Source: Bretschneidera sinensis (taxonomy: Eukaryota > Streptophyta > Magnoliopsida > Brassicales > Akaniaceae). From it: a DNA stretch of 64,000 nucleotides. Of the stretch, positions 1-9,749 are shown piece after piece. Below the pieces are notes generated by a model. It saw only the letters and a list, made by a program, of their open reading frames with translations, was not told the DNA's origin and ran no database searches. The stretch spans positions 142,844,828-142,908,827 of the forward strand of contig CM043700.1 of NCBI GenBank assembly GCA_023935145.1, in the 5' to 3' direction. Each line of letters starts with the position of its first letter. Within the stretch, counting starts at the first letter, position 1. The position numbers and the translations under genes were made by a program.

Positions 1-663
1 AGCTGAGCTCGAATTTTAACTCAGATTCGTTTAGTTTTTAATTCACGAAAGATATATTGTCGGCATTTTTTAAAATGAAATTTTACTTTTCTTTTCTTTT
101 TTGAATTTGCTTGTCTATTTTTTCTGGGCAGATTTCTTGACATCACAAGCATGGTAATTTTACATGTAGGGAATGTGATAATACATGTTATTATATCTTT
201 TACCATAGAACGATGATGCTATTATCATAGGCATTACAAAAGTACTTGTTCTTCATAAGAAGACTTTAATTCTTGCTAGTTTGTGTTTCTACATATTCTT
301 CAGTAACTTTTCAAGTCTAAAGAACTATGCGGAAAAATAACACCTTATGCCTCTTGAATCAGAGGAAAAATATAATTTAGTGCAACTTAAAATGTATATT
401 AGAAATCGTTCTTCTTGTTTTGTCATGATTTATGATAATAATGATTTTGTAACTTTTGGACAAGTGCTGGGAGAGTATCTGTTTAGGAACTATTAATCAA
501 TAGGCATGGACCATATTATGCTGAGCAAATAATTGAGATCAAAGCTATTAAGTTGGGTTAACATTTTTGGATTTCTTTTATCAAGCTTATACTATGTTCT
601 CATGTTAACTCGTGCTTGCATTCTCCAGCTTGAGTTTGATTTATTAGAGAAGTGGAAAACCCG
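1..663. other. AT-rich upstream region
   Basis: No coding sequence is supported here. A pyrimidine stretch ending in CAG near 628 looks like a 3' splice site, about 35 bases before the ATG of the BAP31-like gene. The tail of this region may therefore be a 5'UTR intron of that gene; a cDNA would decide. Confidence 0.4.
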
Positions 664-1056
664 ATGGCTCTAGAGTGGGTTGTTCTAGGGTACGCTGCGG
701 CCGCAGAGGCGATCATGTTGTTGCTGCTGACGATCCCTGGGCTGGACGGGTTGAGGAGGGGTTTGATCGCTGTGTCACAGAGCCTTCTGAGGCCGTTTCT
801 GTCGGTGGTGCCGTTCTGCCTTTTCCTTCTGACGGACATCTACTGGAAGTACGAGACCCGTCCTAGCTGTGAGGACGAATCCTGCACTCCGTCGGAGCAC
901 CTCCGCCACCAGAAGTCCATTATGAAGTCTCAAAGGAACGCTCTCTTGATCGCTGCCGCTCTCATCTTCTACTGGCTCCTCTTCTCTGTCACCAATTTGG
1001 TGGTCAAGATCCATCAGTTGAATCAGCGCCTCGAAAGGCTCAAGAACAAGGACTGA
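664..1056 (+). CDS. BAP31-like ER membrane protein (short plant form)
   Basis: Single-exon CDS of 130 residues. I start at the ATG at 664 (MALEWVVLGY); the in-frame GTG four codons upstream is not a plausible plant start. Three hydrophobic stretches are visible: about residues 5-27, 38-58 (ending LTDIYWKYE) and 92-113. The membrane topology and the DIYWK-type motif after the second segment match the plant members of the B-cell receptor-associated protein 31 family, which are about 130 residues long and lack the long cytosolic coiled coil of animal BAP31. A short basic and acidic tail (RLERLKNKD) follows the last segment. Family members sit in the ER membrane and are thought to help export or quality control of membrane proteins. 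The plant short forms are poorly characterised, so the role here is inference. The gene is clearly GC-richer than its flanks. Confidence 0.85.
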   Translation: MALEWVVLGYAAAAEAIMLLLLTIPGLDGLRRGLIAVSQSLLRPFLSVVPFCLFLLTDIYWKYETRPSCEDESCTPSEHLRHQKSIMKSQRNALLIAAALIFYWLLFSVTNLVVKIHQLNQRLERLKNKD

Positions 1057-4000
1057 TTCACAACATTGCAGGTCACTTGATACAGCCTATGTCACCTCTA
1101 TGCACTCGAGGTGCCCTGATGTCCGTCAATCTGGCGGCATGTGACACATGCACCCGGTGTTTATAGAAATCTTTTTTCACAAGGGAATAACTTTCGTTTA
1201 GAGTTAGATGCAATGAAAATGCGCGGACAAATTGTCTTTGCTTTGTGCTTACTGGTTCCATATGCACATGAATTAGTAGGGGTCTTTGCATTATCTTGGA
1301 GATGGTGGTGGTATTTACGAGTACGAAAGCTTATTAGGATAACAATTCCTCCAACGACCCATTAAGAAATCACTTCGAAATTTATGTTGCTAAGTGCTAT
1401 AGACGATTTCAAAGAAAACAAAAACAAAAAAACAGATCGCTCGGGTCATTTGGTCAAATAATCACTTTTGGGTGCTTTATAAAAGAGATCCGAAATTGAT
1501 CATCCTTCCTAACAATGTAAAATAAAAAATGTAAAGCAAATTAGAAAAATAGAACTTGCATTGTTCTGATTCAAGTTAAAGAAGAGTCGCACACAAAAAT
1601 CAATATTTGGACCTGTAACTCTATGTTCAATGAACTTATCGTTAATGCAATGTATGTTTTCATACAGCCAAGTTAATATACTTATTGTCCTCATTCTGTT
1701 ACGTTTTGATATGTCACTATGTATAAAAGTTTTGTTTTTATATTTTAAAAATAAATTGAATTGTTTCCTTTATGTTTGTTACAGGGTTGAAAGTTTTGAT
1801 GGTTAGTTGTTGATGGAACCTTGGTATGAGTTGACTAGGAAAATCAATGGTAATGTGCCCTAGTATTTATTTTAATGTTATGCCTTTTTTTGGGCTGCAC
1901 AATGGTCTAATTTTCGAAATTTGATGAAACCAAACATATTTAAGTAGGTAAAGAAAAAAAATATTGACGTAGATAAACACAAATGAATATCAATATAACT
2001 CAAAAGCTTAGATTGAAGAGTTTTTGGTCCGAACTATGTTTATAACCCATTATTATTATTATTATTTTTTGATGTGTGATAACTCATATGCGGATATTTC
2101 AACAAATCTTTTCCTTACGTGTAAGTTATATACCAAATTCTCCCTTAAATGAAACTATTGGTCTGCACATCAACAGAAAGTCCTCTATGAGACGAACTGA
2201 GTCCTCCACAGGCAGATTGAGTTCTCCACGGGGCTCCCACTTGAAAGGAATCATTGACCATGCGATCAACAAGAAGTCTTTCACAGGGAGACTGTATTGT
2301 AGGGCACACATGATAATCTTTCAAAAAACCGTAGGCACACAAACTTTCCATTCACAAACTCAATCACGGAGTAAATTCTGATACCACTTATTAAGGTCAA
2401 GAGTACTTCACAGAAAAATATTGTATGCAAACACGGACTTGATAGATATGAAAATATATCAATATGGCTTAAATGTACCAAACTGGATCCTACATACAAT
2501 ATCTTGTAGGAAAGTTAGATCAATAATCAGCTGAAGGAGATCAAGAGATGATACTGTCTTTGCAAGAGCAATTCTCGGTGCTTTGGCGTTTTGACGAGCT
2601 TTTTTGAGTTTGATATTTTAATATTTGCTTTGGAAACCCTATGGAAGGTGCTCTCCTAATGAAATATTTTATGATGTATGAATATTTGCTTGTTTTGGAA
2701 CCCCTATGGAGGGTGTTCTCTAATTTATCTTTCGGTTGTTTGGATGTTTCAAATTTTACGGCGTTGTTTGGGTAATACTAATTCGTTATTAAGAATTAGT
2801 CATGGGACTATTAGTGACGATGAGCAAAGGACACAAAACTTGTTACTAAAAACTTTTAGTAACAATTTTAGCAGCCTATTTTCTTGTAATGTCTAGATTG
2901 TAATTTTAAGTTTAAAATAAGTTAAACCGAAATGAGGAGGAGGACGTCTAGTAAGAGCAAAAATTCCTCCAACAACCCATTAAGAAATCACCTCAAGTAC
3001 AAGCTCTTAAGTGCTAATGGTGGCTCTAATGATGACAAAAAGGAAAAGAAAATAAGTTGCCTAAGCATTGTCTTGATGAATAAAGTTTAAAAAGAGTGGT
3101 GCACAACAATATTTGGACCTCTAACGAAAGCTAGAGATTGGACGATCAAATAACAACAATTCAATAAATAACATTGTTTTTGTTACTATTAATAATAGTT
3201 TTAATTAACAATAATAATAAAACATAATTAAGTATCGTAAGGAAATTTATTTGGTACGGTGAACAACATCATGAGAAATGATCACATTAAAAACAAAGCA
3301 TGAGTGTAAAGATCTAATAAGGACCATTTTTTGTTTGGGACTAAATTGTAACAAATCTTAAGTTTAAATAACAAATTTACACTAAACCATTAAAATAAGT
3401 TTTATTATGACGATATTTAAAAATTAATTAAAACCAACTTAAAATTAATTTTTTTTGCCTTTAATTATTTTAAGTTTTGTGCTTTAAGTTGTATTTAATT
3501 AGTTCCCAAACAAAACTTAAACAGTAATATGAGTGTTTTTTAGTTTTTAGCTAAACTAATATTTTATGTAATCAAGATATAACTTTGGCTGTTGATAGGG
3601 TTTTGATTTAGTAGTCAAGGTTGAGATACTGGGATTACAAAATTTCAAGTTTTATTCTCATGATATGTACGTTATTTGTCTGATTTTATATTAGTTATTT
3701 TTTTAATTTTATGTGGGTTGTGATTGTATTGTAAGATTTAATATTCTATATAATTATAGGTTTCAGTATGATTAATATGATAATACATATTTATATTATA
3801 ATCAAATCATTCGTTATATTATTTATATTTAATATCAAATCAATCGATATACTATTTATAAATAATATCGCTTCAATAAAAAAATAATAATTCATAGTTT
3901 ATTAATCATATAAGAGTATGTAATTAACCTAAGTTTGCATATAATCTTATTATATGTCACACATTGACAAACTATCTAATCCTAGATCCTATTTTAATTA

Positions 4001-5219
4001 ATCAAGGAGCCGTAGCCAGGGCCAGATATTGGAGGTTAGGTTATTGAACGATTTCAGTAGACTTATATACTCAGGAGAGATAAACTTTTTGGGAATTACA
4101 AAATCTTTGTCTTTTTAATTCCATTTTCTAATTGTTTGTGATAATGACATTTCATTAGTGGAGGCTCCAACATTTGCTACGAAGGATCAAAGCTTAAGAT
4201 TTGGTAATTGTTTATTATTAAATGACAATTTAGTAGGTGAGCAATAGAAATCCGATAGAATCCAACTATATATGGATCCAATGCAGAACCCACAAAACAG
4301 GAGATGTGAGCATAATGTCTCATCATCTTATGCGTCAGACACTCATGGATACTTGATTAATTATTAAAAAAATATTTTTATTAATTAAATTTAATTGATT
4401 GAATTTAAAATTAATATTACATTGATATTTTTTTAATAAAATTATTAAAAAAACTATCAATTTAATGCAAATCATTTATTAATTTATATTTTAATTATTG
4501 TTTAACGAATTTTAATGGAATTTGAGATTCCGTTTGTTTCAATGAGAAATAATAGTATGAAAATTAAATATGTGTAATATAGTGTTTTACTTGTGTTTGG
4601 GTTTTATGAAATTCAATTTCATGTAAAATAAAATTTTACAAAGTTACCAAAACAACTTCGGTCCTTTTTTGATGTAATTTATTTTATAGATAATTGAAAA
4701 ATAATTTTTTTTCTTTATACAAGAAACCACTTACCCACTTTTTAAAAATTTATCTATTTACAACATTAATTTTTTCTCTTTATTTATTTTTTATATTTTT
4801 CATAATTTATTTTCAAATTTCAACGAAACAAAGAAAATTTAAAACATAAAACTCAATTGATTTTACACTATAATACCATTAAACCTAAATAAAAGATTTA
4901 ATCGAGTGATAAATTGTTGGATCTACTATTGTAAGATTGAGTGCTTCAAAAAATTATCCAAAAATCTTTAATATTGATTAAGACTATATATCCTCTTTCA
5001 CCGGAGAAGGTCATCTTCCAAATATAATTAAGAGGCCTAGAATTAAATTTTTTCACCTGAGTATTTGACATCACTAAAACCATAAAATGATGCAATAAAT
5101 GCAAAAGACCAAAATTTTGAATAAAAAAACAAATAAAGATGGTAAAATGTTGGTAGTAAGATATTTCATAAACCAAGAGACAGATAAATAAATATGAATC
5201 CAAACATGAAGACTCAACC
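1057..5219. other. Gene-poor AT-rich region with degraded repeats
   Basis: No convincing gene. It holds a diverged direct repeat (about 1343-1625 and 2963-3125), a short near-tandem repeat (about 2622-2660 and 2680-2725), and a retroelement leader relic near 2390. The part from 3150 to 5000 is very AT-rich with many homopolymer runs. ORFs there are short and of low complexity. Confidence 0.5.
2076..2390 (-). mobile_element. LTR-retrotransposon leader relic with tRNA-Met-type PBS
   Basis: On the minus strand, 2386 to 2377 reads TGGTATCAGA, the core of the initiator-tRNA-Met primer-binding site used by most plant Copia elements. The sequence downstream of it on that strand is GC-richer than its surroundings and looks like an untranslated leader. 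No gag, protease or polymerase reading frame survives, and the LTR edge could not be placed. Call it a degraded relic. Confidence 0.45.
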
Positions 5220-5221
5220 TT

Positions 5222-5900
5222 ATGGAAGAAGATTCTTGAAATAAAAAATGGGCTGATAGCTTCTGCAGGGTCTTTATAGCAAGCCCAATCTAGGATGCTT
5301 GAATGGGAAGAAAATGATCAGATCAGTGTCAAAAAGGTCTACAATAGTCTCAGGTCCAGAGGTACCCTAGTTCCTTGGGCCAAAACAGTTTGGAATAGCA
5401 GCTGTACTCCTAAGCACTCATTTATCCTATGGCTGGCAATGAAGGAAAAGCTCCTCACGAAGGACAAGCTTCAGTTTATTGAAATGGACAGAAGGTGCCC
5501 CTTATGCAGTGAGTTTGCGGAGTCCTCTGACCATCTATTCTTTGCTTGTCGGATCAGTTGTGTCATTTGGTCAGACATCAAAGGATGGCTGGGTATTAGA
5601 AGAAGAATGAACACTATCAAATGTGCTACCAAATGGATCCATAAAGAAAGCAAAAGGGAAAGGGCCTTCTGCCAAGGCCAGGATGGCTGCTTGGCCAGCA
5701 CAGTTTACCACATTTGGATGGCTAGAAATGCCAAAGTGTTTGATGACATTGCTGCCCACCCCATTAGCATAGTCAGGAAAGTTAAAATTCATGTGTATAG
5801 GATAGTATATGCTACATTTCCTGAACTAAAACTTTTGATGTAATTTGATTTTTGTAATCGCTTATAAAACTGTATCTTCTGGGTATGCCCAATATATTTG
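5222..5900 (+). mobile_element. LINE (non-LTR) 3' remnant, zf-RVT domain
   Basis: An open frame at 5295-5843 (182 residues) carries the zinc-binding domain that ends plant LINE reverse transcriptases. Visible features are the W-x-P-K-x-S-F-I-L-W-L motif, then CPLC, then HLFF-x-C, giving the Cys-Cys-His-Cys set, followed by a Trp-rich tail. The fingers, palm and endonuclease parts are absent, so this is a 5'-truncated copy, the usual outcome of target-primed reverse transcription. Sequence after the stop at 5841-5843 (T-rich with TTTGTAA) looks like the element's 3'UTR. The frame has no internal stop, suggesting a fairly young insertion, but it is not a functional host gene. Confidence 0.8.
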
Positions 5901-6730
5901 GTTCATTATGTTTTTTTTTATCAATATATTTACATTTACAGATAAAAAAGAAATATCAACCATAGTTTTCTCTTTAATATAGTCTTATATATTCAGATTG
6001 GACCATGCTGCATGCCATGCTCCATGTTGACAAATCTCAATCTCTTTGTTTGGTCCATTTATAGTAGTAGTGGACCAACCTATTATGTTGAGCAAGTCAT
6101 CAAGTTAATAGATGGTAAGATAAGTAGACAGACAGGAATGGGTATTTAATAAACAAAATTTTACTCATAGAAATGATTGAAAGTCTATGAAATATATGTG
6201 ACATAAAATTTATTTTATCATTAAATGATGAAAAAAAAATTATGAATATTTATATCATGTATATTTTATAAATCCGAATTAAACAAAAAATTGTAGATTA
6301 GAAAGACCTAAAAGGAAAAATAGATCATATCATAAGCAATGCCAAATCGCCACCTTCCACTAAACCGACCTCTCTTGCATGCGTGTTGACAAATTTATCT
6401 TTCTTTATAATTACATTACTTCAGCGCTTCTATTCCTTTGGCTCCTAAATTTTTAATTTAACATTCGTCTTTTCTCAATTGAAAGATATCTTTCTAACCC
6501 TCCACTAAAATCTCACTAAATACAAAACAAACCCATCAATATTTGTTAAACTCCACCTTAAATGTATGATTACATATCCTTTTTTTTTCTTCATAGTCAC
6601 ACAAACCCAATACTTGTTTCTTTGCTACATTGGCTTTAAATTACATCAATTACCTCTTGAGCCTCCTTCAAATTTCTTGTTTCTTTTTCCAACAATTGTC
6701 AATTATATTTTCTTGATCAATTGAAGCAAA
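5901..6730. other. Upstream region of the PADRE gene
   Basis: AT-rich, with C/T-rich tracts over the last 300 bases typical of a plant promoter and 5'UTR. No coding sequence or clear element was seen. Confidence 0.4.
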
Positions 6731-7108
6731 ATGGCTAATTGTATTGCTTGTTTCATACCAAGAACTTTAGGCTGTTGCATTAATGAAGCCATAATCAAAG
6801 CCAAGGATGACAAGGTCTTGCGTATTGCGAAGATGGATGGTAAGATACTTGAGAACTCTGCTGGGAAAAATGTAAGTCATGGAGAAATTTCATCTAAAGA
6901 TGATAACTTGGAGAAAGTTAGTGGTGGACGTGGTGTTAGGAGGATCAAAGTGGTTATAACAAAGCAACAGCTTCAACAGTTGTTAGCAGAGCAAATATCA
7001 GTGGAGCAGGTGCTTTCAATGCTCGACAAAAGAACTACTACTTTATCTGTTGGTCCGCCGAAAAATTGGAAGCCAAAGCTTGAATCCATCGCTGAAGGAA
7101 ATGAGTAA
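6731..7108 (+). CDS. PADRE (DUF4228) domain protein
   Basis: Single-exon CDS of 125 residues starting MANCIACF. The pattern of a short Cys-containing start, a central block that reads like VLRIAKMDGKILE, a basic VRRIKVVITKQQLQQLLAE segment and a Pro-rich tail with W-x-P-x-LESIAE is typical of the plant DUF4228/PADRE family. The MxNC-type start suggests lipid modification in related proteins; here position 2 is Ala rather than Gly, so N-myristoylation is not predicted. PADRE genes respond to pathogens and abiotic stress, and their biochemical role is unknown. It lies tail-to-tail with the HSP21-type gene. Confidence in the family is good; no finer function can be given. Confidence 0.85.
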   Translation: MANCIACFIPRTLGCCINEAIIKAKDDKVLRIAKMDGKILENSAGKNVSHGEISSKDDNLEKVSGGRGVRRIKVVITKQQLQQLLAEQISVEQVLSMLDKRTTTLSVGPPKNWKPKLESIAEGNE

Positions 7109-7842
7109 TTTAATTTTTGGTATGTAACGATTAGATTTTCACTTTTCCTGGGTTTTGTCTAAAATTTAGTGTAATATATATCGCAGAAATAGATGAATGA
7201 TATAAATGGAATGGTAGAAAACTTAAATCATCTCGTACCTATGATTCTCTTTTCAGCATCAATATTAAGTTTCGTCCCTTTTTGAATTAAATCATATCCT
7301 TTTAGAAGGACAAATTCACTTGTGAAACAAGACCATTCAATGTTCATGAACCCTATACAGACGCGTTTCAGATGTTTTAAGGCTAGATCAAATTTGCCCA
7401 GAAATGAAAGCCCAACTATCTGGTATAACAGGCACAATAACTTAGATCTTTCTTTGATTTTACTCCAAGGATCATTGAAAGTAAATGCTAAGTAAATGGT
7501 TTTCGAGAGCAGGGCTGAGTTCGTATTATGTTACCCAGATTCAGGTTTGATCTTTTTTTCTTCAAGCTTTCCACTTGGACTCTTTTTTTTCCCAAGCCAA
7601 GGAAAATTTTGTTGGACAAGAAAGCTGGAAAATTTGGGGCTCTCCAAGTCATCTGGTGGACGGAGGCTTATTTCAAAGAGTAAGGTCTTATTTCTGAATA
7701 TTTATGTTTTCAAATTTACAATAGAACTATCATACATAAAAGAAAGATACCATCATAGAAAATTTAACACAATCTCAAAACAAGCGCCTGGTACAAACAG
7801 GAACACTCTTGTTGAAGCAACTTGTAATACGCTAGTTTTCCT
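7109..7842. other. Tail-to-tail intergenic region (PADRE / HSP21)
   Basis: Contains the 3'UTRs of two convergent genes. Short ORFs here lack family features. No repeat structure noted. Confidence 0.4.
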
Positions 7843-9400
7843 TTACTGAATTTGTACGTCGACGACCTTGCGTTCAACTTTGGTCTTAGGAATAGAAATG
7901 AGGAGAACTCCATTCTTGAGCTCTGCTTTGATTTTATCCTTGTCACAGTTATCACGAAGTTGAAGACGAGTATCGTAAGAACTGTAACTCCTACTCGACC
8001 AAGAATCATTATCTCCATCTTCTTCTTTCTTGTGCTCTCCTTTAATGACAAGAATATTGTCTTCCACTGAAACCTTAACCTCCTCTTTTGAGAGACCAGG
8101 CATGTCAAAACGCATCTTAATCTCATGTTCATCATCTCTGATGTCCCAAGGTGTGCGTAAATCCCCTGTTGCTGCTCTGTTCCGGCTCCCAGGGAATGTC
8201 ATTGCATTCTCGAACAGCTGGTCCACTGTGTCTAGCATTTGACGCATTGTCCTCATTGGATACACGGGGTCCAACAAATCTGTATCAGATCAAACATATT
8301 TGTTAAAATCCATGAGCTCAAGCTATTAAAATAATTGACTACCAATTATTTTTTTTAATAAAATTAACTTCTTGTGAGGATGATTGGTTCTTCCATTTTG
8401 TTGATTAGCCATCCAATTTGATTTAGTGTGCAATGCAATATTGCCACTCAAGATAAAGGATATTTACTGATTCAGCTCTTGAATAGCGCATTCCACTTGT
8501 GATTTGGGTTGCAATCAAAGGGTATTTCTCTAACATGAGCCTATTGGTCTAGTGATCAGTAATCACATCAAGATCCTCCATATGAGCGACCCCCTCCCCA
8601 CCACCAATTGTACCCAAAGGGTATCTCTCTATCTGTCTAAGGTACTAGTACTATATTACTTTTCTTGATGTGAAACCTTATTCTCCTGGCGGATGGCAAA
8701 TCAGGGTTCCAAGCATTTTGTGGGAACAGCTATCTGAAAAGGCATTATCAAAAGAAAAAGGAACGGTTCAATTAACATCCAGATGCCATCCATGTCTGCA
8801 AATAGAACAGTCATAATTGGTTTTCTCGTGCTAGCATCTTTTCCTTTTCACTTACCCTTTTCTCTTTTAGTCCAAAATCACCCCTCTTTAGTTGTACGTG
8901 TCTTTCTTTCTTTTCTAATTTTCGGGTAGCAAGCAGTACGAAATGCCCCCAGTAACAGGGCCAAGTGGGAAAAACAGTGGATCAAGTGATCAACATGTAG
9001 CCCTTTGAATTAGTACTTCAAATAAGTAATAACCCATCATAAATCTTAATCAAAAACACCAAAACAAAGAAAAATTCCTATTTGCAAAAACAGTTACTAA
9101 TACTATAAGCGTGAAACCTTCAAAACTATTCAACTTACCAAAAGGAGAGAGATCCGCAGCCAAGCGTCTAGGCCTCTTTTCCACAGCAGTCCCTTGGTTG
9201 CCACCTTTATTAACATGCACGTCCACAGACGTATCCTTTTTCTCTTGAGCTCTCACAACCGGCAATAGACTAGGCCTATAATTGATGCAAGCATTCCTTG
9301 ATGGAAAGGCAATTGCTTTAGCTGTTGCTGTTGCAGACCCAGCCTTGTGTGAAATCATGGGTAAAGAAGAACAGGGCCATCGCATAAATGTTGTGGCCAT
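7843..9400 (-). CDS. HSP21: Chloroplast small heat-shock protein (HSP21 type)
   Basis: Two exons: 9400-9139 and 8279-7843, joined at CCTTTTG|GTAAGT and GATACAG|ATTTG, giving 232 residues. The start is the ATG at 9400 (MATTFMRW); upstream in-frame codons are GTG only. Residues 1 to about 50 form a Ser/Ala/Arg-rich transit peptide. The [15 protein letters not shown] junction and the Met-rich amphipathic [12 protein letters not shown] helix (about residues 95-115) are hallmarks of plastid sHSPs. The alpha-crystallin domain runs from about 130 to the end, with the GVLLISIPK edge strand. Family members are ATP-independent chaperones forming oligomers that protect photosystem II and thylakoid proteins in heat. 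The 859-bp intron holds a SINE-like insertion. Heat-shock elements lie upstream. Confidence 0.93.
8532..8614 (+). mobile_element. Short SINE-like insertion with 16-bp target duplication
   Basis: An 83-bp segment in the HSP21 intron is flanked by a direct repeat with one mismatch: CAAAGGGTATTTCTCT at 8516-8531 and CAAAGGGTATCTCTCT at 8615-8630. The insert contains TTGGTCTAGTGATCAG, which resembles a degenerate tRNA-type box A of SINEs. No clear box B or A-tail was seen. The repeat length fits L1/LINE-driven insertion. Orientation is tentative. Confidence 0.5.
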
Positions 9401-9535
9401 TTTTCGTTTCACGTGCACAAGAGTAAGTTAGGCACAATTTCAAGAAATAGTACTACAAGTGAAGTGGGTATATGTACATGCCGTAGAAGAGATTTCCCCT
9501 TTTGCTAGTGAGAAATTACTCGTTAGAGATGCATG

Positions 9536-9543
9536 TATATATA
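9536..9543 (-). promoter_or_regulatory. TATA box of the HSP21 gene
   Basis: TATATATA, 136 bases upstream of the ATG on the minus strand, implying a 5'UTR of about 105 bases. It is the best-placed TATA motif for this gene. Confidence 0.55.
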
Positions 9544-9633
9544 GGCAAAGAAAAGAGCAAATGATGGGTGTACAGGGAAAGAGCTAGAAGAGAGAAATCT
9601 TGAAGCTTTGAGAGAAAAGACAGAGTAAATGCG

Positions 9634-9643
9634 AGAAAATTCT
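9634..9643 (-). promoter_or_regulatory. Heat-shock element (proximal)
   Basis: AGAAAATTCT is a perfect head-to-head pair of HSF half-sites (GAA-nn-TTC). It lies about 95 bases upstream of the TATA box. Weaker GAA/TTT pairs occur between 9594 and 9609, so the array may be larger. Confidence 0.55.
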
Positions 9644-9702
9644 GGATTCAACACGTGGTTGTCTCGTTACCCATATACATGACAAGTTTTCAGTTTAGAG
9701 GT

Positions 9703-9720
9703 TTCTCATTCTTTCGCGAA
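9703..9720 (-). promoter_or_regulatory. Heat-shock element (distal)
   Basis: TTC at 9703-9705, TTC at 9713-9715 and GAA at 9718-9720 sit in register on the 5-bp HSE grid. TTC-GC-GAA at 9713-9720 is a perfect tail-to-tail pair; the unit at 9708-9710 is degenerate. Confidence 0.5.
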
Positions 9721-9749
9721 AGATCCAAGATTTTGCATTACAGTTAAAT

